Assembly (NCBI GenBank): GCA_030998225.1
Contig: JAPYXD010000250.1
Span: forward strand, 1,860,001 to 1,924,000
DNA length: 64,000 bases
From: Diplolepis rosae
Taxonomy: Eukaryota > Arthropoda > Insecta > Hymenoptera > Diplolepididae
Reading direction: 5' to 3'
Numbering within the stretch: position 1 is the stretch's first letter; every line of letters starts with the position of its first letter. Position numbers and translations under genes: made by a program. The notes under the pieces were generated by a model. That model saw only the letters and a list, made by a program, of their open reading frames with translations, did not search any database and was not told where the DNA came from. Shown one piece after another: positions 10,409 through 21,656 of the stretch.

Positions 10409-11214
10409 CGTTAATGTTACTCTTGAAAACAAAAATTAAAGGAATCATAACCTGTATAAAGTATGCCTAATATACAATAATAAAAGTTAATAATTCTAAA
10501 ATATATATAAATTTTTTTATTATGTAATGTTCTTCAATTCAAAAATTTGTTCACTTTTCTTCAAAAATATTTTATTTTATAGAAAATCGATTTATTAATT
10601 AAAAATCTTAAAAATTTTAATCAGAATCATAAATTGGGATAAAATCTGAAAATTCCCGATTACACGGGGCCTATACACTTCTTACACAGCCCTGCAGTAG
10701 ATGAAGGTGATAAGCGCTATTTTCTTTCTTGTATTCCAAGCGTGCGCAGCCGAGAGGCTTAGTCCTTATGTTAGTAATGCGTTAATTATAAGTAGAGAGG
10801 GTTCGAAACCGCAGCGTCAAGAATAACTTTTAATACTACCTAAACGAGCGTTTGTGTAGTGTAGAGGAGAATGTGTGTTTGTAGGTAAGTTTGTATATAA
10901 AAGTAGTAAGTTAGAGTCTGCTTGAAAGTAAATAAAATTTTGAAATGTACTAAGAATATTCATCGATTCAACTACTGCTCTTATTTGATTTACCTATGTT
11001 CCTGCAGTTCACTTGACTTCAAAAATGACACTGGGGCCTTTACGAACTACGGAAAGTAAGTTAAAAAGTAGTCAAACCTACTGAGATTTTTTTTCGGTGT
11101 ACGTGTAACGATAAACTATTGTCAATTTACTCAGAAAAAATTTTCTAGCTTGAAAACAGATATTTTACTGTGAAAACAGTAAACTTAACCTACCAAGCGA
11201 ATATCCCTCCGTTG
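10409..11214. other. unassigned; tRNA-like and LTR-like stretch at 10700-11030
   Basis: 10409-10690 is AT-rich with nothing recognised. Around 10745-10830 a stretch reading GCGCAGCCGAGAGGCTTAGT and, 60 bases on, AGAGGGTTCGAAACC resembles the A and B boxes of a tRNA-Ser/Leu-like sequence. A TATA-like GTATATAAAAG (10890) and AATAAAAT (10932) follow, an order also expected in a solo LTR. Neither reading is secure. TTTTTTTTCGGTGTA at about 11085-11100 looks like one end of the MITE type seen at 15286-15714. Confidence 0.25.
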
Positions 11215-11912
11215 CCGTTAAAAACATTGGGCACAAGTTCGAGACGTCACCACAGACGAAATTGAAAAATAAATTCTAAAAATTCAAATCAGCACAGAAA
11301 AGTAAAATGACCATAACTAACGCATATTACATGCTTTTGCAATAAAAAAAAATTAACAACAAATTGAGGATCAATAAAAGAATTCGAGACGGTCGTATAG
11401 AACACGTTTTTCAAATTTATGAAAAACCCATAAGCGTGTTTTATCTATATTTGGCACCGACTGAAAGAATACACAAAGAAACATTACTAAAAAAATATAA
11501 ATCATAATAAACTACTCAGCGTGGTAGCATTACGGCTCAGAAATTGAAGTCGAGACGGTGGTATAGGACACGTATTTCAAATTTATGAGCCGTAATGCTA
11601 CCACGCGGGGTAGTTGTTTAGAGTTTATATTTTTTTAGTAATGTCTCTTAGTATATTCTTGCAGCCGGTGGCAAATATAGATAAGACAGGCTTATGGTTT
11701 TTTCATAAATTTGAAATTCGTGTCCTATACGACCGCCTCGAATTATTTCATTGAGCCTCAATTTGTTGTTATTTTTTTTTTTTTTTTGCAAAAGTATGTA
11801 ATATGCGTTTGTTATGGTCATTTCACTTTTCTGTGCGGATTTGAATTTTTTAAATTTATTTTTCAATTTCGTCTGTGGTGACGTCTCGAACTTCTGCCCA
11901 ATTTAAAAACGG
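11215..11912. repeat. 0.7-kb foldback element
   Basis: The left arm (11215-11540) and right arm (11588-11912) are imperfect inverted repeats along almost their whole length, for example GAGACGTCACCACAGACGAA and its complement. They meet at GCGTGGTAGCATTACGGCTCA / TGAGCCGTAATGCTACCACGC. The ~47-bp spacer repeats part of the arm (GAGACGGTGGTATAGGACAC). An 82-bp T-rich/A-rich tract in each arm accounts for most differences. No target duplication can be assigned. Confidence 0.8.
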
Positions 11913-11924
11913 TAAATATTAGTA

Positions 11925-12155
11925 TTAACTCGAACTTTCCCTGTACTTTTTATCTTAGTACAATACAGATTTTCGGTACATTTCCCAGTACCGCCCCTGT
12001 ACTGACAGGCAACTCCCAGCCGAGTTACCTTTTGGAATATTGCCAGTACCGAGCCAATTGGTATCGGGTATTACGCCTGCACCGCGCCAGTACCAGAAAT
12101 CCGTCGGCGGTACTGGCGCAGTTCCGAGCCAATTGTAAATTTCTACCTGGGTTAT
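11925..12155. repeat. GTAC-rich fragment related to the 81-bp array
   Basis: Several CAGTACCG/CGGTACTGGC motifs and an end reading ACCTGGG at about 12150 (complement CCCAGGT) link this piece to the CCCAGG-starting block at 8466-9152. It is too short to define an element. 12156-12279 shows nothing recognisable. Confidence 0.45.
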
Positions 12156-12279
12156 TGAATCTTAAGGAAATTCCTGCAATTATAGGATGATTAAATCCTC
12201 CATGAGCATCCCAGCCTCCACCAAATTGTAAGTTATACATTTTGAATTTTTCATTACGTACAATATGCATATTCTAGAG

Positions 12280-12650
12280 ACTGACATCATTGCTAAAGAA
12301 TTTGTATTAATTTCTCGTTGTTTTGGCATAGGGTCAGATTCTTTTGCAAGCTATGTGATAAGTTTTTGAGTTCTATGATTATTCTTATTTTAATTATCTC
12401 CTATATTTTAGTCTTTTGCAGAAATTTTGAATTAATCTTTTAAATTATAGCACTGAAGAGGGCTCCCATATGTGGCCGAAACGTTTGCCTTCCTTTTTTA
12501 CGTATTTTTATATCCAAAATTGATAATTTTGAATCGATGAAAATATAATGAATCTGAACCTATGCCAAAACAACAAGAAATTAATAAAAATTCTGTGCAT
12601 TTTGGGTCAATATAATAACAGACATGTTATCAAACATGTCATTTTACAAT
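12280..12650. mobile_element. family C element, diverged copy (C0)
   Basis: It carries the family hallmarks: GGCATAGGGTCAGA near 12329, CACTGAAGAGGG...GGCCGAAACGTTTGCC at 12452-12490 on the plus strand, AACCTATGCCAAAAC at 12556, and at the right end the tail palindrome GACATGTTATCAAACATGTC. The arms are short. A 12-bp target duplication cannot be read, probably because of age. Confidence 0.65.
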
Positions 12651-12705
12651 CATTATTAAAGTTTTCTGAAACTTCGATATGAGGTATTTTAGTAGGTCTC
12701 GATCT

Positions 12706-13640
12706 TATAACAATCGAATAAGTTTATTATGAGTTTTCTGATAAAGTAACGTTATGAGAATGGAATTGAAAGTCGAATTTCATGCAAAAATTAAAAAATT
12801 ATTACTACTGTTTTCAACTACTTTTTATGAAACTTACAAAAATTAACAAATAATCATTTTTTGAACGAATTCAATACTTCTTATTGAACAACGCAGATAT
12901 TCATTAGGCAATTATTACTCATGAAATTTCGTGAAGATTATTGAATAACAATTTCAACAAATCATAATCAATTATTAATAAAAATAATCGAATGTACACT
13001 TTGTATAATAAGACACGATTGGTCAATTTCCTATAATGCACACAGAAAAAAAAGTCTTTAATTTGTCACGTCTAATAGACGATTTTGGCTTAAATTTAGC
13101 AACCCCGTGTATAAGCGCATAAGTCTGCCCTTCTCTAATGGTCTACTTTATATCCCACCTAAAAAGAAGCCCATTTTTGGACTTCCTTCAAGACTTTTTT
13201 TTCTGTGCACAATACGTTCTAAAACGTCTGAGCGTGAAAAACGTGGTTGTAATGTGAGCGCGTGAGGAAAGCTGGTAATAAATAATGTGCAGACAGTCCC
13301 GAGTCCGAAAAATGTCAATATCACGTAGAAAAGATAATACATATTTTTCAGTCTGGAAAAACATAGGTTCAAAAACCGAACATGAGTCGTCTCAGGTGAA
13401 AAAGCGAATATAGACAGGTTGCGAGGAAAACCCGAACATCGCAAGGTTCGGTTTTTCCTCGCAACCCGTCTTTGTTCGCTTTTTCACCCTAGACGACTCA
13501 TGTTCGGTTTATACTCATAAAAGGCGGATGTTCGATGTTTCTACGCGAATTTGTTTATCCAATTCTTCCACCCAACACATTTATGTACAAGTCTTTTAAA
13601 CATAAAAAAAATGTCAAACTTTTCCTCTCAGGCGTTCATA
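12706..13640. repeat. repeat A, copy 2
   Basis: This is the opposite-strand copy of 2816-3570, including the long hairpin (13376-13510). It continues past the point where copy 1 is cut by the R1-like element, so copy 2 shows what the R1-like 5' junction replaced or interrupted. It contains the MITE at 13042-13206. Confidence 0.75.
13042..13206. mobile_element. 165-bp MITE inside repeat A copy 2
   Basis: Inverted ends ACAGAAAAAAAAGTCTT / AAGACTTTTTTTTCTGT are flanked by GCAC on both sides (13038-13041 and 13207-13210). Repeat A copy 1 has the uninterrupted site with a single GCAC (around 3240, opposite strand), so the insertion and its 4-bp (possibly 5-bp, TGCAC) duplication are documented inside this window. 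There is no coding capacity. Confidence 0.85.
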
Positions 13641-13719
13641 TATAATAGTAATATATACGTGTGACCATGGCATCTCTTACGAACACTTAAATTCGTGTTG
13701 AAATTTTTTATAATTTTCG

Positions 13720-14260
13720 GCATGATCTATCACGTCAGCACTGCTTCAAGGAAATGCCACATGCACTAGACAAAGATGCATCATACCTAAGGACTGTCGA
13801 CCATTCAAACAATACGAAAGAGGACATTTTAATTTGGAGGACAAACCACGTCCTGGTCGTTCGAGGAATGTGAAAACTCCTGAAACTGTGGCTGCTGTCG
13901 AAAAGCTAGTTAGTGGAAATCGTCGAATCAGCTATGAACAAATTGAGGGGACTTTCAAAAGATTTGCATAGACCGTGAATACAATTTTACAAGAACATTT
14001 GCAACTTTGTAAAGTGTGTACGCTTTTTGTTCCGCATAAGTTAATTGACGAGCAGAAAGCAAGTAGTGTGGAGTAGTGTAAAAGAATGCTCTTAAAACTT
14101 AAATCAGGAGGATCCAATCAAATGTTTTCGACTGCGACGAGAAATGAAACGCGACTCTATTATTATTATGTGCCAACAAAATCTTAAAGTCACGTATGGA
14201 TGTTTAAAGAGGATGATTATTCAACAATGCCAAGTAATCTCAGTCGATTAAAAAAGAGTG
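13720..14260 (+). pseudogene. mariner transposase relic, heavily decayed
   Basis: Short stretches in changing frames match the order of a mariner protein. FNLEDKPRPGRSRNVKTPET and VAAVEKLVSGNRRISYEQIE are the inter-HTH linker and second HTH. KVCTLFVPHKL-like sequence follows near 14010. A stretch around 14150-14225 ending HVWMFKEDDYSTMPS is the region following the first catalytic Asp. Many stops and frameshifts are present and no terminal repeats could be fixed, so it is older than the other mariners in the window. Confidence 0.65.
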
Positions 14261-14860
14261 CTGAATCTGCAGCTATCTGCAGTTAATTTATTAGCATGTA
14301 TAAATGCTAGAAATACCATTACAGCTATTCAAGTAGTTGAAAATCCTGATTTTAAAACTTGAATTTTCGACTTATGACCACATTTTCGCGCAGTCTTATC
14401 AATGACTAAATATTAGTTAAGCAATAACTTATGATAAATCTACGTAACATTTTTCGGTTCTGAAAAAGTTTGAATAATTCCCGGAAAGTTTCTGAACGAA
14501 TGGGAGTCCATAAGGCTGGTTACTGACCCTAAAAATTGATGATAATTTGAACAGGTTCTGCTAAAGTAATGAGTAATATGGTTGATTGTAAAACTTTTAT
14601 ACTATAAGGTTTCATATACTTTTTTGGGATTTTGTTGGAAATTCTGTGTCCTTTTGATGCGCGGAGTTATTAATGCTTAAAGGTTCATTTAAAAATAGCC
14701 TGTCTTTGGAGATTGAGTTGCAGTTTGTGATACGAGCGCGGTGACATAACACTTTCTTGTTCAAAACTAAATTTGAATCTGTATCACTAAAATCTCAAAA
14801 TCATCTCAAGGACCAAACAAAACTATCTATAATTCAAAATTTAAAGAATTTGCAATTTTA
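14261..14860. other. no recognisable feature
   Basis: AT-rich sequence without long ORFs, clear repeats or RNA-like structure. Confidence 0.5.
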
Positions 14861-15073
14861 AAAATACAGCGCGGTGCCAAGCTGAAGTTTCATGACGAAT
14901 TTCATGGCCCATATGGCATAACTAAAGTCATGCGTAACGATCACTACGGAGTCAAAAAGGTTGACGAACAGAAAAGTTCAAATAACACGACGACATTGTC
15001 AGATCACATGGAACCATGGATCGGCGATTCCAGTGACGAGTTATCGAAATGCGAACGTTATGACAACATCTGA
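14861..15073 (+). pseudogene. gypsy-like pol, C-terminal fragment
   Basis: A 70-codon frame reads KLKFHDEFHGPYGITKVMRN, then HYGVKKVD and TTLSDHMEPWIGD, stopping at TGA 15071-15073. The GPY motif followed by a DHM-PW ending is typical of the C-terminal GPY/F domain of Ty3/gypsy integrases. No RT, integrase core or LTR is seen nearby, so it is an isolated fragment, unrelated in detail to the full gypsy element at 39506. Confidence 0.6.
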
Positions 15074-15285
15074 GGTCAGATATTTACACAGGATGGCCAA
15101 GTGTATAATCAAAAAGTTAGCGATTATAGTGGACCTTAGTTTAAAGAATATATAATTCATGGCCATGTAGACGTGACATCCGTTGATCGAGAACTCTTGA
15201 CGCCAAGGCAAAAAAATTTCGGGTTCGACTTCCGACTGAGTCAGTGTAGTGACGAGGTCAAAAGAAGCGAGACAATAAAAACGTA

Positions 15286-15714
15286 CACCGGAAAAAATCT
15301 CTTACCCATTTCGTATGAGGTGCCGTTACAATATTCGTAAACGACATTCTATGTGATATTGGTATAAAAGAATACGAAGAAAACACTGCACTCTGCTTGC
15401 GAAAAACGCACGGCACCCGTACTCTCTCGGTATGGCCAAGTTGGTTTGACAGTGTATTGCAATACATTAGATTCGGCAACTTCGGTGTATTGCAATAAGT
15501 TGTCAAACCAACTTAGCCATACCGTGAGAGTGCGGGTGCCGTGCGTTTTTCGCAAGCAGAGTGGTATGCTTTTTTCGTATATCGGCTTAGCCATTTTGGC
15601 ATACTGATGTCCATACGAAATTTGCATAAAATTGTGCAATAAAAGTAAAACGAATGTGTTGCGATTTTAATAAATTCAGATTTTTGCGAAATTCGGAAAA
15701 GACTTTTTTCGGTG
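15286..15714. mobile_element. 429-bp MITE with internal perfect foldback
   Basis: Ends CACCGGAAAAAATCT and the complement of CACCGAAAAAAGTCT are flanked by TA (15284-15285, 15715-15716). The centre (about 15387-15562) is a nearly perfect inverted repeat with ~75-bp arms beginning ACTCTGCTTGCGAAAAACGC and a loop of about 25 bases. No protein is encoded. The TA flanks suggest mobilisation by a Tc1/mariner-type transposase, an inference. Confidence 0.75.
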
Positions 15715-15716
15715 TA

Positions 15717-16161
15717 GACAAAGCCGCGAAAGTCGAAATACTCACCATTTAAATCACAATCAATTTTTGTAATTGCTTTACTTATCAAATAAAGATTCTC
15801 TTACACTAATTCTGAAAAACGTTTAAAAAAACCATATGATACAAAAATGTTGACTAGAAAAAAATTTACAAATTTTAAATCAAACTTTTTTTGAAAAATA
15901 TGTGAATTTATGATTTTAATTGAAAAAAATAACACTGAAAATAAAATCCTATTTTTTAAGAAGCTAGTAACGTGGTCCGGTTGGTCCATGGCCTCAACGC
16001 AGACTCCGGGAAATACGAAATCTGCACACAGGCTCAAAAGGAATGACGTAAACAACGAATGAAACCACAAAACTATGGAATGAACCTCTGACTGGGACTG
16101 TCAGAAAGTCAACCACCGAAGAAGTCGTAAAAAGAGGTGTCATGTTCAGCCTTCAGAGTAC
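15717..16161. other. no recognisable feature
   Basis: AT-rich sequence; nothing I can support. Confidence 0.5.
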
Positions 16162-16163
16162 TA

Positions 16164-19100
16164 AGGGGGGATATACATATGGGGCAAAATTTCTCAAGTG
16201 ATACCACCCCAAAAAACGAAGTCGTCCGATTGGGCTTAAAGTTTGATGGATTGGAGTCCTATTTGATGGTACTTCCTACAAAAAAAATTTTTATTTTATT
16301 TTTTTTAAAATTGTCTAGTTAAAAAGCTGAGAATTTTTCCTATCAAATAGCAAAATTTCAGGATGGCGTTTTTTTTTGTTTTCAAGCAATTGTGCAATGA
16401 ATAACCGGATGCTACATACACTACCGGTCAAAATTGTGGGACCACATACAAAAATTGTATTAAAAACATGCTCGTCTTTGAAGGCGGGTATCTCCTTGAA
16501 AAATTAAGTTAGAAATATTTTTAAAAAGGCGTTTAAAAGATTATAAAATTTTGCGTCGAATAAGCTCTATTTGAAGTATTTTCATTAAATAGAAGCCGAG
16601 ATAGCGTGTGAGAAAGGCCGACGTAATTTCCGATTTTGACAAATTTTCACTTTTAAATTTCAGCTGGCTGCATACTTTAGGGAAGTGATAGGAAAAATTT
16701 GAAATTTTGCTAAAATAACGCCTAAAGCCTCAGATATAAATTGAGCCCAAAAACATTTTAAAAAATTCATTAGTTTCCGAGACATGACTTCATTTGTTGA
16801 GCGATGTTCGAAAGATTTTTGAAGCAGCGTTTCAGCCGGTCGCTCGACTCACGAGACACTGTCAGGGCAGATCAGGCGGTAGGCGCCAAATGGGGCACCA
16901 CCATTCGGAGAATATTTATTCTTTTTTTAATCTCTTGTCACTCAAATACATTTTAATTTTTTCCCCAAATAGAATTTTTTTCACATAGTAAATATCTTCT
17001 TTCTTTATATATAGTTAAAACATTTTAATTAATTAACTTTTTTTATCAATTTACACATAAAAACAGCATAAATGGTGTGTTAAGAATGGAAAATTTGTAA
17101 CAATCAGAGGATAATTTTCAAACAATTAAATTTGTTTTTCATCAAATATTATATTTTATTTAAAATTTGTTTAAATTCAAATTTTGTAATGCAGTACAAA
17201 ATTATTATTAATTTTGGAAACTTTGGAAAAAATTAAAATGTATTTGAGTGACAAGAGATTAAAAAAAGAATAAATATTCTCCGAATGGTGGTGCCAAATG
17301 TTTTTGGGCTCAATTTATATTGTAACTTGTAACTTAACGATGACAGTCCCAACTCTGTAAATGCAGAGAGCAGTTACACTAACCGCGTATGATATTATGT
17401 AATGTAAAAAATTAGCTTGAGGGTGTTCTACGGGTTCCCCGGCGTGAAGACAGTAGCGAACGATCGCGCGGCCTCAGCTCCGGCGGAGCATCCGGTTATT
17501 CATTGCACAATTACACGAAAACAAAAAAAAACGCCATCCTAAAATTTTGCTATTTGATAGGAAAAATTCTCAGCTTTTTAACTAGACGATTTAAAAAAAA
17601 TAAAGTGGGTCCAAATTTGAAAAAAAGACAATTTTATTTTTGATTTTCGAAAATGGAAGTCAAATTTTAATTTTTTTCAAAAATGATTACAACTATTTGA
17701 ATGATCATGAAAAAGACTTAAGAAAAAATGAAGTAAAATTTTGCTTTATGCAAAAAGAAATAAGTTATATTCGTTTGAAGAAAAGGCTTCTCATCAAAAG
17801 TCTGAAAATTGCACCCCCCCCCCCCCCCCATTTCAGCAAATATTTGACAAAACGAAAAAAAAATTTGTATGAAGTACCATCAAATAGGACTCCAATCCAC
17901 CAAACTTTAAGCCCAATCGGACGACTTCGTTTTTTGGAGTGGTATCACTTGAGAAATTTTGCCTCATATAGACGGCTAAAATCATGAATCAACTTTGCGT
18001 GTGGATTAAAGGAAAAGTATAAATGTCGCGAACCCCCAATTTTGTATGAATGAAGTTTATTAGTTAATGAATAATATACAAATTTTGATTTTGTAAATAT
18101 CGTGCCCCATTCGCGAATTTCAGCTACCAAACTTAAATCTGCACATCCTGCAGAGAAAAAACGGTGGGAACAATGGAGCCTCTGGAACTCAATCTACAAC
18201 AAAAAAAAGTTAACAATTTTGTTAGATCATTGCATTTACTCGAACTTGATAGCGTTGATTTTCGAAAATAATTTTTTTTTTTTAATTGTAGCAATAAATA
18301 TGAAAAAGATGATTTTTTTGCAAATTTTTTTTTGCAGAAAATTGATAAAAAAATTTCTTATGCAAAAATAAAAAATGACACTTTTAAGAATATTATATCA
18401 ACTGCAATTCAGAAAAAAAAGTTATAAAAATTGGTCAAGTCATTTTCTCGCCACCTTTCCCACCGTTTGGAAAACATGGTTTTTGGCAAAACGCGTAAGA
18501 AGATTACACATAAAAGAAACTATATTTTTTTAAACTTACGTCTCATAGAACATCATTCTGCTATTCTAGCTCCATACATTTGTTACTTTCTAACAGGTTC
18601 CATGCTTAAGGTAGTTCATCCACAAAAATTAGACCTCAGGCAAAAATGGACAATTTTGCTTTCAAGAATAGCAATATTATTATTGAATGGCTAACTGGAA
18701 AAAGAAAAGATTATTTTCCATGAAAAAAATTTGAAATGCATAAAAATAATTTATTTACAAAATTTTTATTTTTGCCGTACTTTTTTCCTTATTGCTTCAT
18801 ACCAAATTTTACAAAATGATGCGATTCTAATATATCATGAATCATTTTTTCAGGAAAAAGAATCTTCACAACTTTACTGTTCCCAATTTTTGAAAATAAA
18901 TCCTTTAATGCCTGAAACCATTAAAAATAAATTTTCCAAAACAAAATTCTTATGAACAAATTGCTGAATTTGGTAATAAATTATTAATTTTAGAAAATTG
19001 GAAACGGTTAAGTTGTAGAGAATCTTTTTCTTAAAAAAATAATCCGTGATTCATTAAAATTACAGCATTTTTTAAAATTTGTCATGAAGCGATAACGAAA

Positions 19101-19465
19101 AAAGTTCGGGTAAAAGTAAAAATTGTTAAATGTATTATTTTTTTATGTTTCAAATTTTTTTCTTGGAAAGTAGTCTTTTCTCTTTCAAATTAGACTTTCA
19201 ATAATAATATTGCTATTCTTGAAAGCAAAAGTATCTATTTTTGCCTGATATCTAGTTTTTGTGGATAAACTACCTTAATAAACCGCATGCGGTTTCAAAT
19301 TGAATAAATCTCCATGCGAGCGGAACCGGAGGGTCAAGCACGACAGGCAAGGCCTTCGCGTCGCGCCGACCACGTCCCACAAAAAAATTCGTAACTTCTT
19401 CAATTTTTGGAATTGTTATTTAAAAATCTAAAAATTTTGGAACCATTTATATGTATATCCCCCCT
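16164..19465. mobile_element. element F: 3.3-kb composite foldback with 17-bp ends
   Basis: Ends AGGGGGGATATACATAT and its exact complement are flanked by TA at 16162-16163 and 19466-19467. Inside are several inverted pairs: 16175-16412 with 17490-17985; 16890-16985 with 17210-17305; and 18607-18955 with 18960-19277. GC-rich islands occur at 17430-17495 and 19310-19380, and a run of 16 C at 17814-17829. An orphan Tc1-like end (ACACTACCGGTCAA) lies at 16427. No transposase frame is present. Open frames in it are short and non-conserved. Confidence 0.65.
18607..19277. repeat. foldback within F, related to 61108-61572
   Basis: The arms begin AAGGTAGTTCATCCACAAAA and end with the complement TTTTTGTGGATAAACTACCTT. 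Both contain 'ttcaagaatagcaatattattattgaa'-type sequence. One arm plus spacer of the same family is present inside element G at 61108-61572, ending CAACTACCTT. Confidence 0.75.
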
Positions 19466-19467
19466 TA

Positions 19468-20175
19468 ATGCACTTCAAACTTGAGAAGTAGCAACAAGTT
19501 TTGTTTCAGTCTAATATTTGGCCCCGGAACCCTGCCCTAAGCGGCCCTTTTTTTGTTTGGAAAGTAGGATAATGGTTCAAAGGGTTATCTTGAACCGGAA
19601 ATTCATGTAGTAGCAGAATTTAGAAATAATGAATTATAAGCAATGTTTTTTTCGAACGGCGCTGCTGATATGATGTAAAGATAGCAATACGTTTGCGTTT
19701 TTTAAGAGCTCAGGTGTAAATATAAACCACAATATAAGCCACAAATATAAACTCTCAAATTGATGTCATAAAAAAAAAAATTTATAAAAAGGGAAAAGTA
19801 TTGAAATCTATTCATATTCTGGACTTGCATTGATCCTTAATTAATAGTTGGAAATATATTTTGATGTTGATGGTTAACTTTTGGGTTTAAGGTTAATAAA
19901 TACTCAGAGTTTTACATAAATAGACGTTTAGGGTCTGATTCTTATAGGGATTTGATTTGGAGAAAGAAAAAGAATGTGCTAGAGATGGCTGGACTGTTGG
20001 GACAATAAGAGAAGACTATAAACTGTAACCGGAGACATAACGGTTTTGTCGGCATATTTTGGATTGTACAGAAAGTTTATGTATTTATGTGTTGACGGAT
20101 TTTAAATATAAATTTTGAATGGGGTTAAACTTGGTTGTTTAAAAAAAGGGAGATAAAAAACTGATAAATTTTCTG
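19468..20175. other. no recognisable feature
   Basis: AT-rich sequence between F and D1 with no ORF of note and no internal repeat. Confidence 0.5.
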
Positions 20176-20422
20176 TACACGGAGAAAAATAGTTGAAGTA
20201 ATTTTACTCAACTCTGTCGATTAAACTTGGGACATAAGGACATTTGAACATCTATTAAATCCTAGTCGGGTAAAATCAATTTGATTTATACCTAATTCAC
20301 CCAAAGTGAATAACAATAAGCGTTACATAGGGAATAGTAAGGAGTTGAGTAAAACGTTATCGACGACAGGGCACCAACATGCGTCAGTGGGTTAACATGA
20401 AATGTATAAGTATATCACCGAC

Positions 20423-21656
20423 TTTTAAATTTCAAAGTGACATGCTTGATAACATGTCTATTATTGTATTGACCCATATTCATAAAAGTTTTGTTCATTT
20501 CTTTGGCATAGGGTCAGTTTCTTCTTATTATCTTTGATTAAAATTATTATTATTAGATTTAAAAATGCACAAAAAAGAAAAGAAAGGAAGGCAAACGTTT
20601 CGGCCATATATGGGGGCCCTCTTCAGTGCCATAAATTCAAAGATTCATTCAAAATTTCAGTAAAGGATTAGAATATAGAAGATAAGTAAAAAAAAAAAAT
20701 AATTATCATAGACATTAAAAACTTATCTCATAGCTTGCAATTCAAAATGAAGTAGTCCAGTATGCAGCATCACGAATGGAAAAAAATTTGAAGTTCACTA
20801 TGAATAAAAACCGGATAAAATGAAAAAGTATAAAAGATTTTGTACACGAATCGACCGGAATTTTTTTCAAAAAATGTTTATTATTAAAGAAAGATGCCAA
20901 ATTGATTCTAAATGCCAAGTAAATTCAGTGTTAAATGGATTGTCCGTGAAGCTTATATTCAAAATCGTTTTCTTGAAAAATAAACGCCTTCGTCCACTCG
21001 TGAAAATCATCATAGACGTCTCGAATTTCTTAACTAGATACAGGACAATAGTCTTCTTCAAGGAGGAAAAGAACCGCTCAGGATTGCTAATAGAAAAAAA
21101 ATTTTCGGTCAGCAAAGCCACATGTCCCGAGTCGGTTTTTAAAACAGTTCAGATCATTCTGTGAGAGACGCCGGTATTAAAGTCTTCACGAGAAGTTTTC
21201 ATTAATGTAAAACTTGTTCGCGTTTTGGCATTTAGAATCAATTTGGCATCTTTCTTTAATAATAAACATTTTTTGAAAAAAATTCCGGTCGGTTCGTGTA
21301 CAAAATCTTTTATACTTTTTCATTTTATCCGGTTTTTATTCATAGTGAACTTCAAATTTTTTTCCATTCGTGATGCTGCATACTGGACTACTTCATTTTG
21401 AATTGCAAGCTATGAGATAAGTTTTTAATGTCTATGATAATTATTTTTTTTTTTTACTTATCTTCTATATTCTAATCCTTTACTGAAATTTTGAATGAAT
21501 CTTTGAATTTATGGCACTGAAGAGGGCCCCCATATGTGGCCGAAACGTTTGCCTTCCTTTCTTTTCTTTTTTGTGCATTTTTAAATCTAATAATAATAAT
21601 TTTAATCAAAGATAATAAGAAGAAACTGACCCTATGCCAAAGAAATGAACAAAACT
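20423..21656. mobile_element. family C element, copy 1 (C1)
   Basis: A 1234-bp insertion in D1 is flanked by the 12-bp duplication TATATCACCGAC (20411-20422 and 21657-21668); D2 and D3 show the site once. Left and right arms are inverted repeats of up to ~600 bp. The left end carries an extra ~50-60 bases, including a GACATG...CATGTC hairpin, absent from the right end. Each arm holds the conserved block CACTGAAGAGGG...GGCCGAAACGTTTGCC and the terminal GACCCTATGCCA. A short open frame in the middle (20820-21164 and its complement) is palindromic sequence, not a supported gene. Confidence 0.88.
21512..21639 (+). ncRNA. hammerhead-ribozyme-like motif, C1 right arm
   Basis: In order: TGGCA (21512-21516), the core CTGAAGA (21517-21523), a GG-rich potential stem II, GAAA (21542-21545), and after ~85 bases CTA followed by TGCCA (21632-21639). 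TGGCA and TGCCA would form stem I; CUGANGA and GAAA match the two invariant hammerhead core boxes; CUA fits the NUH cleavage rule. The topology (stem I open) is type I, as reported for Penelope-like elements. Against it: stem III pairs poorly (C opposite C next to A15.1-U16.1) and stem II has a bulge. Confidence 0.35.

Noticed and set aside
10700..11030. Solo LTR
   Set aside because: TATA-like and AATAAA signals are in a plausible order but TG/CA ends and target duplication could not be found.
17814..17829. C16 run as a functional G-quadruplex site
   Set aside because: A single homopolymer run inside a foldback, with no conserved counterpart in the other arm; it may even be a sequencing artefact.
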